Source: Bradyrhizobium sp. Ash2021
GTDB lineage: Bacteria; Pseudomonadota; Alphaproteobacteria; Rhizobiales; Xanthobacteraceae
DNA: 64,000 nucleotides
NCBI RefSeq assembly: GCF_031202265.1
Contig: NZ_CP100604.1
Span: forward strand, 2,028,501 to 2,092,500
Direction: 5' to 3'
A model generated the notes under the pieces. It made no database searches, was not told the origin of the DNA, and saw only the letters and a list, made by a program, of their open reading frames with translations. The translations under genes were made by a program, and so were the position numbers. Shown here in pieces: positions 1 to 8,588 of this stretch (the stretch's first letter is position 1; each line of letters opens with the position of its first letter).

Positions 1-80
1 TCCACATCGGGCCGAACCCGACGTTATTGTCGGCCAGTCGAAAATGTTGTTCGCTCTGTCGAAACAGGGGAGGAGACACG

Positions 81-557
81 ATGGCGCAGGCGGAGGCCTT
101 TGAGACCGATTTCTGGAAAGACGCCAATCTTCGAAAAGTCTGGGACGACATCGTTCCCGGCGAGCCGCGCAAGACCATTCCCTACACGCTGACGCGGGAG
201 GCGATCGAGCTGTACTGCAAATCGGTCGGCGAAACCCATCCGATCTATTTCGACGAGGTTTACGCCAAGACCACGCGTTATGGCGGGCTGATCGCGCCGC
301 CCTCGATCCATATCTTGCTGATGTTCTCCTGCACGCCGGCGGATGACTGGATGCGCAGTCCGGGCACCGTCAATGCCGGGCAGTCCTGGAGCTACAACAT
401 CCCGGCGCGGCCGGGCGACGTCATCACCTTGCAGGCCCGCGCGCTCGACAAGTTCATCAAGCGCGAGCGGCTGTTCGTGGTGCACGACAACGTCTTCTTC
501 AACGGGCATGGCGAGGTGATCTGTTCCGGTCGCGGCCAGACCATCCGGCCAATGTGA
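81..557 (+). CDS. MaoC-like dehydratase, first of a pair
   Basis: 158-residue protein of the MaoC / (R)-specific enoyl-CoA hydratase hot-dog family, which hydrates or dehydrates 3-hydroxyacyl-CoA-type substrates. The substrate is unknown. The segment GETHPIYFDE near residue 50 sits where the family has its D-x-N-P-[LIV]-H hydratase motif, but in altered form, as in the N-terminal-type MaoC subunits. The start at 81 follows a strong GGGGAGGAGA ribosome site; an in-frame TTG further upstream lacks one. A second MaoC gene begins 11 bases after the stop, so the two probably form one heteromeric hydratase, with the second subunit carrying the canonical motif. Family fairly sure, substrate unknown. 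Confidence 0.85.
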   Translation: MAQAEAFETDFWKDANLRKVWDDIVPGEPRKTIPYTLTREAIELYCKSVGETHPIYFDEVYAKTTRYGGLIAPPSIHILLMFSCTPADDWMRSPGTVNAGQSWSYNIPARPGDVITLQARALDKFIKRERLFVVHDNVFFNGHGEVICSGRGQTIRPM

Positions 558-568
558 GGGAAAAGATC

Positions 569-1015
569 ATGACCACCACATTCGAAGACCTGAACGCCGG
601 CGACGCCATCGACGGGCCGACATTCGCGGTCTCCCGCGAATCCATCCGGCTGTTCTGCGACGCCTCGCTCGACTACAACCCGCTGCATCTCGACGACGAC
701 TACATGAAGGGCAGTTTCGGCAAGACCAATTTCGGCGGCATCATCATGCACGGCATGAACAATTTCGGGCTGATCTCGCGCATGCTGACCGACTGGGCCT
801 ACCCGCGTGGAGCCATCCACCGCCGCCTGGAGACGAGATGGGTCAAACCGGTGCGGCCCGGCGACACCATCCAACCGAGCGGCATCGTCAAGTCCAAGCA
901 GGTGACGAAGAATTCGCGCTGGGTGCTGATCGACGTCGTGGTGCGCAACCAGAGCGGCGAAAAGGTCGCGACCGGCGAGGCGATGGTTGAGTTCCCGCTG
1001 GATACGGCGGCCTGA
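569..1015 (+). CDS. MaoC-like dehydratase, second of a pair
   Basis: 148-residue single-hot-dog MaoC protein. DYNPLHLDD near residue 37 is a good match to the R-hydratase motif (D-x-N-P-L-H), with the Asp and His that act as the catalytic pair in this family. It is followed by GGIIMHGM, the usual glycine-rich turn. It lies 11 bases after the first MaoC gene and is probably cotranscribed with it, giving a two-subunit enoyl-CoA hydratase in a CoA-thioester degradation pathway whose other genes would lie left of the window. The start at 569 was chosen because homologous starts read MTTTFEDL and the five upstream in-frame codons lack a start with a ribosome site. Confidence 0.87.
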   Translation: MTTTFEDLNAGDAIDGPTFAVSRESIRLFCDASLDYNPLHLDDDYMKGSFGKTNFGGIIMHGMNNFGLISRMLTDWAYPRGAIHRRLETRWVKPVRPGDTIQPSGIVKSKQVTKNSRWVLIDVVVRNQSGEKVATGEAMVEFPLDTAA

Positions 1016-1018
1016 CCT

Positions 1019-2050
1019 TCATTCGGCCGGGACGCCGGTCGATCCGCGTGTTGTCAGCCTGCCGCCCTTGGGGCGCCCGGCAAGATGCGCATTCGGCGCC
1101 ACCACGTCGGTGGCAAGGCCAAGCCGCGCCAAGACGCGGATGGTGAGCCAGGTGTTGTCGATCTCCCACCAGCGATGACCGTGGCGGGCCGAGCGCGGGT
1201 CGGCGTGATGGTTATTGTGCCAGCCCTCGCCGTTGGAGATCAGGCCGACGACGAGGTTGTTGCGGCTGTCCTCGTCGGTCTCGTAGTTCCGGTAACCCCA
1301 CAGATGCGTCACCGAATTGATCGCCCAGGTAATATGCCAAACCAGCACGGTGCGGACGAAGACGCCGAACATCAGAATGCCAAGTCCGGTCCGTACCGCA
1401 TCGGTCGTTGCTTCTCCCGATAGCCAGGCCACTGCGAATCCGGCGCCGAAGAACAGCGGCATCTGTCCGAGATTGATCCAGACCAGCCAGTTGTGGCGTT
1501 CGAGCGCGACGTAAAAGCGATCGCGCAGGATGTCCCTGGCATAGCGTTCGTAAATGCCGAGCCGGGCGAGTTCCGGCTGATCGACCAGAATCCAGCCGAT
1601 GTGGCTCCAGAAGAAACCCGCAAGCGGGCTGTGCGGGTCGGGCTGCTCGTCGGCGAATTGGTGGTGCCGGCGGTGGATCGCGACCCAGCGGGCCGGGGTT
1701 TCCTGCAGGCAGGACATCGCGATCACCACCATCGCGTGCTCCAGCCATTTCGGACATTTGAGGCCGCGATGGGTGAGCAGCCGGTGATAGCAAAGGTTGA
1801 TGCCGAACAGTCCGCGCAGATGCGTGCCCAGGATGGCGACGATCAGGCCGCTCCAGCTGAAATAGCCGGGCAGGAAGGCCATCAGCGCCACGGCGTGGTA
1901 GGCGCCGATCCCGATTATATAGGGCCAGTTCAGCCGAAACGGCCTGACGCCCGCGGGCAACAGGATTCCGGCGTCGGCCGCGGAAGCGGTGATGAGATCT
2001 TCGGGCGTAAGGACGGCAGCTTTAACGGTCGGCCGGGGAGCGGTCGTCAT
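1019..2050 (-). CDS. Membrane fatty acid desaturase (delta-9 acyl-lipid/acyl-CoA type)
   Basis: 343-residue integral membrane di-iron desaturase that puts a cis double bond into saturated acyl chains. All three histidine boxes are present: HRLLTH at residues 89-94, HRRHH at 126-130 and HNNHH at 278-282. Four hydrophobic segments (about 41-60, 65-85, 195-212, 225-245) fit the family topology. The length matches bacterial delta-9 desaturases. The start at 2050 (MTTAPRP) gives the normal N-terminus; the reading frame stays open upstream to 2245 but that part is unlike the family. No good Shine-Dalgarno sequence is seen. It converges on the MaoC gene with only 3 bases between stops. Confidence 0.9.
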   Translation of the reverse strand: MTTAPRPTVKAAVLTPEDLITASAADAGILLPAGVRPFRLNWPYIIGIGAYHAVALMAFLPGYFSWSGLIVAILGTHLRGLFGINLCYHRLLTHRGLKCPKWLEHAMVVIAMSCLQETPARWVAIHRRHHQFADEQPDPHSPLAGFFWSHIGWILVDQPELARLGIYERYARDILRDRFYVALERHNWLVWINLGQMPLFFGAGFAVAWLSGEATTDAVRTGLGILMFGVFVRTVLVWHITWAINSVTHLWGYRNYETDEDSRNNLVVGLISNGEGWHNNHHADPRSARHGHRWWEIDNTWLTIRVLARLGLATDVVAPNAHLAGRPKGGRLTTRGSTGVPAE

Positions 2051-2379
2051 ACGGAGGTCAGTTCCAATCGGGGGAGGCGTGGTCGTCAGCTCGACCGACG
2101 TGATTCCTCTTATACGGGTCGGGCCGGCGCCGGGGTGCAAAATCTGAGCTAATTGACGCTGTTTCCCGGCGAAAAAAGCTGGAGAATCAATTTCATAACG
2201 GCCGGACAAGGCAGATTGGGGGCTTTGCGAGTGGTTGATTGACATTCGGCCATGCGATGGCTTAGAAACCGCTCATCCCGGGCGGATCGCCGCTGGCGGG
2301 ATTAATCCCATTTTGCCACTTTCGGGCATCAACTCGGTTCGGCCTCCAACACGGCCTTTCAAAGCATCAGGATTGTCCC
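2051..2379. other. Intergenic region between desaturase and L36 genes
   Basis: About 330 bases between divergent genes. It must hold the promoters of the desaturase (minus) and rpmJ (plus). I see no gene, no strong terminator and no convincing -35/-10 pair. The only ribosome-site-like element is AGGA 8 bases before the L36 start. Confidence 0.5.
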
Positions 2380-2505
2380 ATGAAGGTCCGTAACTCGCTG
2401 AAATCGCTGCGCGGCCGCCACCGCAACAACCGTCTGGTCCGCCGCAAGGGCCGGGTTTACGTGATCAACAAGGTGCAGCGCCGCTTCAAGGCCCGTCAGG
2501 GCTGA
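2380..2505 (+). CDS. rpmJ: 50S ribosomal protein L36 (zinc-free, long type)
   Basis: 41-residue, very basic protein beginning [17 protein letters not shown] and ending RRFKARQG, a clear ribosomal protein L36. The zinc-binding C-C-C-H ligands of the classical 37-38-residue L36 are absent and there is no cysteine, which marks the C-minus form that needs no zinc. L36 binds 23S rRNA near the L6/L16 region of the large subunit. The gene stands alone. A short inverted repeat (TTCCCG-TTT-CGGGAA) immediately after the stop could be a weak terminator, but no T-run follows. Too short for most ORF callers; identified from sequence pattern. Confidence 0.95.
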   Translation: MKVRNSLKSLRGRHRNNRLVRRKGRVYVINKVQRRFKARQG

Positions 2506-2601
2506 GTTCCCGTTTCGGGAATCGCGCGCCACCGTCTCGCTTCACAGGTCTTTGACGACGTGCTGCTTTGCAGCGCGATTTTCCACGTTTAGACTTCGGG
2601 C

Positions 2602-3258
2602 ATGGCTTTTCGATTCCCGCGTGCATGGAGCTGCCGGATTGCGATCTTCGCTGCGGCGATGATTGCCGCGCCCGCCGTGGCGTCCGCCCAGGACGACCCA
2701 AGGGTCATCCCGCCACCCCAGCAGCAGAAGAAGTTGCCGGAAGCGCCGAGCAAGCTGCCCAAGGTCGGCGCCGATCGCACCCGTGGTCTGGATTTCCTGT
2801 TCGGCGCGCTCAAGGCAGCACCGGATGAGACCAGCGCCAAGCATGTCGAGGCCCGGATCTGGGCGCTGTGGCTGCAGACCCCGAGCGATACCGCGGCCCT
2901 GTTGATGGTGCGCGCCAAGGCCGCGATGGACGCCCAGCAGATGGATGTCGCGCTAAAACTGCTGGATGCCGTGGTCAAACTGCGTCCCGATTATATCGAA
3001 GCCTGGAACCGGCGCGCGACGCTTTACTACCTGAGGAACGACTACACCCATTCGCTCGAGGACATCGAGCAGGTGCTGAGCCGCGAACCCCGTCATTTCG
3101 GGGCGCTGGCCGGGCTCGGCATGATCATGCAGGATATCGGCGACGACAAGCGCGCGCTCGATGCCTTCCGCAAGGCGCTGGCGGTCAATCCGCACCTCGA
3201 AAAAGTGCCGGAGCTGGTCAAGACGCTCAGCGAAAAGGTCGAAGGCCGCGATATCTAG
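2602..3258 (+). CDS. Periplasmic TPR-repeat protein
   Basis: 218 residues. Residues 1-28 form a Sec signal peptide (basic n-region, hydrophobic IAIFAAAMIAAPAVA, cleavage after ASA). A proline/glutamine-rich linker follows, then about three tetratricopeptide repeats between residues 80 and 205 (for example WNRRATLYYLRNDYTHSLED and LGMIMQDIGDDKRALDAF). TPR proteins act as protein-protein scaffolds; no enzyme motif is visible. Partner and process are unknown. It stands alone between rpmJ and a small exported protein. Confidence 0.8.
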   Translation: MAFRFPRAWSCRIAIFAAAMIAAPAVASAQDDPRVIPPPQQQKKLPEAPSKLPKVGADRTRGLDFLFGALKAAPDETSAKHVEARIWALWLQTPSDTAALLMVRAKAAMDAQQMDVALKLLDAVVKLRPDYIEAWNRRATLYYLRNDYTHSLEDIEQVLSREPRHFGALAGLGMIMQDIGDDKRALDAFRKALAVNPHLEKVPELVKTLSEKVEGRDI

Positions 3259-3404
3259 CGCACGGCTTTCGTGACAGATCGTGCCCAAATGGATCGACCC
3301 GCGAAGCGCGTGGTCAACCAAGAATTAAGACGACCGATTGTGAGCGGGAACGTTTCTCGCTATCGCGCCTGTGTTCGCTGTGAATAGCGTGCCGGAGCGA
3401 AGCC

Positions 3405-3671
3405 ATGAAATCATTGCTGCTCGCCGGCGCGATGATCGTCGCGACCGGTGCAACCTTATTTGCGGATGGGTTCTATTGGGTGGTCGGCAATCGCGCGACC
3501 AGCAAATGCGATATCGTCACCCGTAATCTGGTCATCTATCGGTATGGCGGCGGCAATTTCTGGCTCGGAGACGGTCCGTACCGATCCGCCGCGGAAGCCA
3601 GACTCGCACGCTCGAGCATCGGCGTCTGCCCGAAGGATGATCCTGCCGCCGAGAAAGACGGCGCGTCATAG
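3405..3671 (+). CDS. Small exported protein of unknown function
   Basis: 88 residues with a signal peptide (MKSLLLAGAMIVATGATLFA, about 20 residues). The mature part has two cysteines (in SKCDIV and GVCPKD) that could pair in the periplasm and a Trp/Gly/Tyr-rich middle (YRYGGGNFWLGDGPYRS) that resembles short SPOR-like or secreted domains, though I do not assign a family. A GGAG ribosome site lies 7 bases before the ATG. Function not recognised. Confidence 0.65.
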   Translation: MKSLLLAGAMIVATGATLFADGFYWVVGNRATSKCDIVTRNLVIYRYGGGNFWLGDGPYRSAAEARLARSSIGVCPKDDPAAEKDGAS

Positions 3672-3722
3672 CGCGAACCGCTCCGCGGGAAGAACACGCG
3701 ACAAGCCACAATCCAGGCAGAA

Positions 3723-3771
3723 CCTTGCTAGGAGAGAGCCTTGCCAGGACAGAGCCTTACTAGTGCAGAAG
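3723..3771. repeat. Short tandem repeat, about 16-base unit
   Basis: Two and a half copies of a unit like CCTTGCTAGGAGAGAG (copies start at 3723, 3739 and, degenerate, 3755). The last copy runs into the 3' end of the minus-strand gene that ends at 3760. Confidence 0.6.
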
Positions 3772-3936
3772 CTTGCTGCCGCCGGTCAATTCGCCCCGGG
3801 CGGCGGCGTAGATCTGCGCAAGCTCGGCCTCGAGATGCTCGTTGACCAGCAGCAGCGCCTTCAGCGCGCCGCGGAGGTCGCCGTTGCAGGCCGCCACGAT
3901 CTGGTCGATGGCTCTTTCGTTGGGGTCGGTGATCAT
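3760..3936 (-). CDS. Small conserved hypothetical protein
   Basis: 58 residues, MITDPNERAIDQIVAACNGD at the N-terminus, acidic and alpha-helical by eye, no signal peptide or membrane segment. A textbook ribosome site (GGAGGA, 6 bases before the ATG) fixes the start at 3936. The reading frame could extend 10 codons upstream but would swallow that site. Cytoplasmic, function unknown. The protein ends inside a short tandem repeat, so its last residues (TGGSKLLH) may differ in relatives. Confidence 0.75.
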   Translation of the reverse strand: MITDPNERAIDQIVAACNGDLRGALKALLLVNEHLEAELAQIYAAARGELTGGSKLLH

Positions 3937-4250
3937 TGCAAGTCCTCCGATGGTACCGTGGAACAATGTTTGGCCTCCGCCCGCGTTCCTGTGGATTTTG
4001 GGTACAGGTTCGGCATCAACCGCCCCCGATCAGGCGCGCCGTCCCGTGGCGAAAGTGCTAACGCGATCGTATAAAAGAGCCGATGACGCCTGTATGACCC
4101 CGCTATCCACAGGGTTGGCCGGTTTGTGGAAAACTCTTCGGCGCGTGGTCCGCTCCGACTTGACGGACTCCGACTTGACACAATCTGACTTGACGCAAAC
4201 AGACGGCCCGCTGCCTCGAAACCCGCACCACCCGCAGCCGTAGCTGATGG
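3937..4250. other. Intergenic region with tandem repeat and DnaA-box-like words
   Basis: 314 bases between the small minus-strand gene and an alpha/beta hydrolase. It holds CTATCCACA at about 4110 and, facing it, GTGGAAAA (complement TTTTCCAC) at about 4127, then a three-copy tandem repeat at 4154-4198. Probable promoter space for the downstream gene. No coding sequence is seen. Confidence 0.5.
4154..4198. repeat. 15-base tandem repeat, three copies, each with TTGAC
   Basis: Three adjacent units, TCCGACTTGACGGAC (4154), TCCGACTTGACACAA (4169) and TCTGACTTGACGCAA (4184). Each carries a TTGAC word resembling a -35 box or a regulator half-site. The array ends about 50 bases before the hydrolase start. 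Confidence 0.8.
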
Positions 4251-5237
4251 GTGCACAAGATCATCCGGACATGTTCAATGGTGGCAGTGATCGTCGTGGC
4301 AGCGCTGGCGTTCCTCGCGCTGGTCACGCAGGCGGGCGTCTTGCGCGCGGAGCGCGCCCATCCCGTCCAGGGCAGGATGATCGAGGTGGCGGGTGCCGCG
4401 CTCCACGTCGTCGATATCGGCCCGCGGGACGCGATTGGCCCGCCGATCGTGATGCTGCATGGCGCGAGCTCGAATCTGGAGGTGATGCGGCAGCCGGTCG
4501 GCGACAGGCTGGCGAGAAATCATCGCGTGATCCTGATCGATCGCCCGGGACACGGCTGGAGTACGCGCGCCAGTCTCGAGGACTCGACCCCTGAAATCCA
4601 GGGCCGGATGATCGAGGAGGCACTGGCGAAACTCGGCGTCGGTCGGGCGATCTTCGTGGTGCATTCCTGGGCCGGCGCGCTCGGCCTGCGCATGGCGCTG
4701 GATTATCCGCAGCGCGTTGCCGGGCTCGTGATGGTGGCGCCGGTCGCCTATCCCTGGCCGGGCGGGGTCGGACGCTACAATGAGGTCGTCACCCTGCCCG
4801 TGATCGGCCCGCTGCTCGCCTACACGATCACGCTGCCGCTCGGCACTTTCGTCGCCGAACCCGGCGCCCGCCGCGTGTTTCTGCCGCAGACCATGCCGGA
4901 CGGATTTGTCGAGGGCACCGCGACGCCATTGCTGCTGCGGCCGCGCGAGTTTCTCGCCAATGCCCGGGATCTGGTGACGCTGAAGGCGGCGGTCGCCGAA
5001 CAGGCGCCGCGCTACGCCGGGATCCAGGCCCCGATCACGATTCTGGCTGGAGACGCCGACAAAACGGTATCGACCAGCATCCATTCGCGCCCGCTCGCCG
5101 CCACCGCGCCGAACGCCAGGCTAATCGTGCTGCCCGGCGTCGGCCACATGGTGCAGAACGCGGTGCCCGATCTGGTCGTTTCCGAGATCGAGGCGATGAT
5201 CGGCCGGATGGCGCAGAGCACGGCGGCGGCCAAATAG
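4251..5237 (+). CDS. Membrane-anchored alpha/beta hydrolase
   Basis: Up to 328 residues. An N-terminal hydrophobic helix (about residues 10-29) anchors or exports the protein. The alpha/beta-hydrolase fold follows: HGASSN oxyanion loop near 76, RPGHGWS near 103, nucleophile elbow VHSWAG near 141 (Ser), acid in AGDADKTV near 271, and histidine in VGHM near 305. The serine elbow is H-S-W-A-G rather than G-x-S-x-G. Substrate is unknown; an esterase or C-C hydrolase is likely. The start could be GTG 4251 or ATG 4278; neither has a strong ribosome site. It converges on the cytochrome c gene. Confidence 0.82.
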   Translation: MHKIIRTCSMVAVIVVAALAFLALVTQAGVLRAERAHPVQGRMIEVAGAALHVVDIGPRDAIGPPIVMLHGASSNLEVMRQPVGDRLARNHRVILIDRPGHGWSTRASLEDSTPEIQGRMIEEALAKLGVGRAIFVVHSWAGALGLRMALDYPQRVAGLVMVAPVAYPWPGGVGRYNEVVTLPVIGPLLAYTITLPLGTFVAEPGARRVFLPQTMPDGFVEGTATPLLLRPREFLANARDLVTLKAAVAEQAPRYAGIQAPITILAGDADKTVSTSIHSRPLAATAPNARLIVLPGVGHMVQNAVPDLVVSEIEAMIGRMAQSTAAAK

Positions 5238-5252
5238 GCGACGAGAGCAGAG

Positions 5253-5645
5253 CTACTTCGTCTTGCCGTCCTTGTCGTATTGCGAGATGAACGCCCAGAG
5301 ATCGTTGATCTCCTTCTCGTTCTTGATGCCGGCGAACGCCATCTTCGTGCCGGGAATCTTCGCCTTCGGGTCCTTGATGTATTCCTTGAACTGGGCCTCG
5401 TTCCAGGTGATGCCGGAATTCTTGTTGGCATCCGAATAGTTGTAATCCGGCGCGGTGCCGGACTTGCGGCCGTCGATGCCGTTGAGCTCGGGACCGACCT
5501 TGTTCTTGGCGCCTTCGCCGATCGCGTGGCAGGCCAGGCATTTGTTGAACGAGGTCTTGCCGGCGGCGGCGTCCTGCGCCAGCGCGCCCGATGCGGCAGC
5601 CATTGAGGTGAGGACAATCAGCGCGCCGAAATTCAATTTTGTCAT
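5253..5645 (-). CDS. Class I cytochrome c (c2/c550-like), periplasmic
   Basis: 130-residue mono-haem electron carrier. Residues 1-24 are a signal peptide ending ALAQ. The haem-binding CLACH follows at about 36-40, and Met in GTKMAFAG is the likely sixth ligand. KVGPELNGIDGRKSG is typical of mitochondrial-type cytochrome c and cytochrome c2. It shuttles electrons between the bc1 complex and oxidases or other periplasmic redox partners. The frame is open far upstream on this strand only because it runs antisense to glcD; the true start is ATG 5645. Confidence 0.93.
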   Translation of the reverse strand: MTKLNFGALIVLTSMAAASGALAQDAAAGKTSFNKCLACHAIGEGAKNKVGPELNGIDGRKSGTAPDYNYSDANKNSGITWNEAQFKEYIKDPKAKIPGTKMAFAGIKNEKEINDLWAFISQYDKDGKTK

Positions 5646-5876
5646 GGGGTGCTCTTCATTTTTCCCGGATAGAGGTGCGGTTGCTTGTGGCATGGCCCGC
5701 TTCGATTGGACAAGCCACGAAACCTTGACAGGTTTCGGCATGGCAGGCTTGCCCCAGAGAGAACTCTCCGCCTGGAGGGAGGCAATCCGACTTCCGGATG
5801 GCCTACCCAAACCGGGGCAGACGTGCTTGATTTGTCGTGACAATTCGATAAAGCGCGGGGCCTGGAGGGAACACGC

Positions 5877-7370
5877 ATGGCCATCATGATGCCGGCTTCG
5901 GATCAGGCGGTTCTGGATCGTCGCGACGCCATCGTCGCCGCCTTGCGGGCGATCGTGCCGGGCGAGGGCGTGATCGACAGCGCGGCCGAAATGGTCCCCT
6001 ACGAGTCCGACGGTCTGATGGCCTATCGCCAGCCGCCAATGGTCGTGGTGCTGCCGGACACCACCGAACAGGTGTCGCGCGTCCTGAAATACTGCTTCGA
6101 GCAGGGCATCAAGGTAGTGCCGCGCGGTTCCGGCACCTCGCTGTCCGGCGGCGCGCTGCCGCTGGCCGACGCCGTGCTGCTGGGCCTCGGCAAATTCAAG
6201 CGCATCCGCGAGATCGATTTCGACAACCGCGTGGTGGTGACCGAACCCGGCGTCACCAACCTCGCCATCAGCCAGGCGGTGGCGCATGCCGGATTCTATT
6301 ATGCGCCCGACCCGTCGTCGCAGATTGCGTGCTCGATCGGCGGCAATGTCGCGGAGAATTCCGGCGGCGTGCACTGCCTGAAATACGGCATGACCACCAA
6401 CAACGTGCTGGGCTGCGAAATCGTGCTGATCACCGGCGAGATCCTCCGCATCGGCGGCAAGTCCGCGGAAACCAGCGGCTACGACGTGATGGGCATCATC
6501 ACGGGTTCCGAAGGCCTGCTCGGCGTCATCACCGAGATCACGGTGCGGATCCTGCAGAAGCCGGAAACCGCACGCGCGCTGATGGTCGGCTTCGCGCAAG
6601 TCGAGGCGGCCGGCCAATGCGTCGCCGAAATCATCGGCGCCGGCATCATCCCGGGCGGCATGGAGATGATGGACAAGCCTGCGATCCACGCCGCCGAAGC
6701 CTTCGTCCATGCCGGCTACCCGCTCGATGTCGAGGCGCTCTTGATCATCGAACTCGACGGCCCCGGCGTGGAGGTCGACGAATTGATCCGGCGCGTCGAG
6801 GCGATCGCGCAGAGCTGCGGCTCGACCACCTGCCAGATCTCCAACTCGGAAGCTGAACGCAATTTATTCTGGGCCGGCCGCAAGGCGGCGTTTCCGGCGG
6901 TGGGGCGGATTTCGCCCGACTATCTCTGCATGGACGGCACCATTCCGCGCGGCGCGCTGCCGAAGGCCCTGGCGCGCATCCGCGACCTCTCGGTCAAATA
7001 CGATTTGCGCGTTGCCAACGTGTTCCATGCCGGCGACGGCAATCTGCATCCGCTGATCCTGTACGATGCCAACCAGCCCGGCGAGATGGAGCGGGCCGAG
7101 GCGTTCGGCGCCGATATCCTGCGCTGCTGCGTCGAACTCGGCGGCGTGCTGACCGGGGAGCATGGTGTCGGGATCGAGAAGCGCGATCTGATGCCGGAAA
7201 TGTTCAGCGAGATCGATCTCAACCAGCAACAGCGGCTGAAATGCGCGTTCGACGCGCAGGGCCTGCTCAATCCCGGCAAGGTGTTTCCGACCCTGCACCG
7301 CTGCGCCGAGCTCGGCCGCGTGCATGTGCACGGCGGCAAGCTGGCGTTCCCTGAATTGCCAAGGTTTTGA
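5877..7370 (+). CDS. glcD: Glycolate oxidase subunit GlcD (FAD-linked)
   Basis: 497 residues. The PCMH-type FAD-binding domain spans about 55-230 with the pyrophosphate loop PRGSGTSLSGGALP. The C-terminal FAD-linked oxidase domain carries HAGDGNLHP and GEHGVGIEKR, the metal/substrate histidine motifs of the GlcD/D-lactate dehydrogenase family. GlcD is the catalytic flavin subunit that oxidises glycolate (or D-lactate) to glyoxylate, with GlcE and the iron-sulfur GlcF. It is first of a glc cluster on this strand but separated from glcE by an unrelated membrane acyltransferase. Starts with ATG 5877 after GAGGGAACACGC. Confidence 0.95.
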   Translation: MAIMMPASDQAVLDRRDAIVAALRAIVPGEGVIDSAAEMVPYESDGLMAYRQPPMVVVLPDTTEQVSRVLKYCFEQGIKVVPRGSGTSLSGGALPLADAVLLGLGKFKRIREIDFDNRVVVTEPGVTNLAISQAVAHAGFYYAPDPSSQIACSIGGNVAENSGGVHCLKYGMTTNNVLGCEIVLITGEILRIGGKSAETSGYDVMGIITGSEGLLGVITEITVRILQKPETARALMVGFAQVEAAGQCVAEIIGAGIIPGGMEMMDKPAIHAAEAFVHAGYPLDVEALLIIELDGPGVEVDELIRRVEAIAQSCGSTTCQISNSEAERNLFWAGRKAAFPAVGRISPDYLCMDGTIPRGALPKALARIRDLSVKYDLRVANVFHAGDGNLHPLILYDANQPGEMERAEAFGADILRCCVELGGVLTGEHGVGIEKRDLMPEMFSEIDLNQQQRLKCAFDAQGLLNPGKVFPTLHRCAELGRVHVHGGKLAFPELPRF

Positions 7371-7401
7371 GGGCCCGGGGCACGATCCCCGGTGGCACAC
7401 G

Positions 7402-8580
7402 ATGACCGACATCCCGATGGGCGAGACGGCCGGCGCGGTGACCGACGCGCGAAGCGCATCCCGTTTGCTGTTCATCGACAACATCAGGTGGTCGATGATC
7501 ATTCTGGTGCTCAGCATGCACGCGAGCGACACCTACAGTCCGTTCGGAAACTGGTATTACGTCGATCGTCAGCGGACGGGTCTCGGCACCGCGCTTTTCT
7601 TCGGGGTCTACCAGAGCTTTCTGCAGGCGTTTTTCATGGCCGCGCTGTTCTTCATTGCCGGCTATTTCTCCGCCGCCGCCTATGACCGGAAGGGGTTCTC
7701 GCGGTTCCTCCGCGACCGCCTTGTCCGGCTCGGATTGCCGACGCTATTGTACTTGCTCGTGATCGGACCGCTCACCCAATACTTCCTGTCCCGGACCTGG
7801 GGCAGCGGGGGTTTTGGACACCAATGGCTGCTTCACCTCAAGGACGGGGAGTGGCTGTCGGAAACCGGGCCGATGTGGTTTTGCGCGGCACTTCTCGTGT
7901 TTGCGATCATCTACGGCCTGATCCGCCTGACCGGATGGAAAGAGAGCCGGATCGAGCCTGCCGGCGATCGCCGGGATGGGGCAGCAGTGGCGATCTTCAT
8001 CGCCATCATGGCGGCCTCGACGTTTCTGGTCCGTGTCGGCATGTCCGAGGGGGCATCGGTGCTCAATGTCCATCCCGGTGATTTTCCGCAATATATCCTG
8101 ATGTTCGCGGCCGGCGCGTTCGGCTCTCGCGGCCACTGGATCACCGAGCTTCCCGAACGTTTTTGCATCCAATGGGCATCGCTCGCACTGACCCTTGCAA
8201 TCCCGCTATTTGCGGCGCTCATCTTGTTCGGCGGTGGCTTGCAGGGCGAGACGGCGCAATATGCCGGCGGCTTCAATCCGGTCAGTGCCGGAAAATGCCT
8301 GTGGGAAGCGCTTGTCTGTGTGGGAATGGGTTTGCTGATGCTTGCTGTCTACCGAAGACATTTCGACCGACAGGGGCCGGTCGCGCGGTGGCTTTCCGAC
8401 AACGCGTTCGGCGTCTATCTCATCCATCCACCGATCCTGATCGGTTCCGCCATCCTGCTGCACGCGGTCGCACTGAATGCGATTGCGAAGGCCCTGTTGC
8501 TGACGGCGGTTGCAGCTGTCGGCAGCTTCGCAGCGTCGGCTTTCGTGTTGCGGAAGTCGCCGCTGCGCGCAATCGTCTAG
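7402..8580 (+). CDS. Acyltransferase-3 family membrane protein
   Basis: 392 residues with about ten hydrophobic segments. RLLFIDNIRWSMIILVLSMH at the N-terminus is the typical first helix of acyltransferase-3 (OafA/NodX-type) proteins, which usually move an acetyl, succinyl or similar acyl group onto a surface or secreted carbohydrate, peptide or lipid. FGVYLIHPP near the C-terminus is also typical. The target is not evident. It lies 31 bases after glcD and 8 bases before glcE, in the same direction, so it is transcribed with the glycolate oxidase genes although no link in function is known. Confidence 0.88.
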   Translation: MTDIPMGETAGAVTDARSASRLLFIDNIRWSMIILVLSMHASDTYSPFGNWYYVDRQRTGLGTALFFGVYQSFLQAFFMAALFFIAGYFSAAAYDRKGFSRFLRDRLVRLGLPTLLYLLVIGPLTQYFLSRTWGSGGFGHQWLLHLKDGEWLSETGPMWFCAALLVFAIIYGLIRLTGWKESRIEPAGDRRDGAAVAIFIAIMAASTFLVRVGMSEGASVLNVHPGDFPQYILMFAAGAFGSRGHWITELPERFCIQWASLALTLAIPLFAALILFGGGLQGETAQYAGGFNPVSAGKCLWEALVCVGMGLLMLAVYRRHFDRQGPVARWLSDNAFGVYLIHPPILIGSAILLHAVALNAIAKALLLTAVAAVGSFAASAFVLRKSPLRAIV

Positions 8581-8588
8581 AGATTCCG

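Noticed and set aside
4100..4140. CTATCCACA and TTTTCCAC words resembling DnaA boxes
   Set aside because: Only two imperfect boxes, no AT-rich unwinding region, and no replication genes nearby. Not enough for an origin.
5646..6710. Long minus-strand open frame continuing upstream of cytochrome c
   Set aside because: It is antisense to glcD, and the cytochrome signal peptide starts at 5645. GC-rich codon bias opens this frame by chance.
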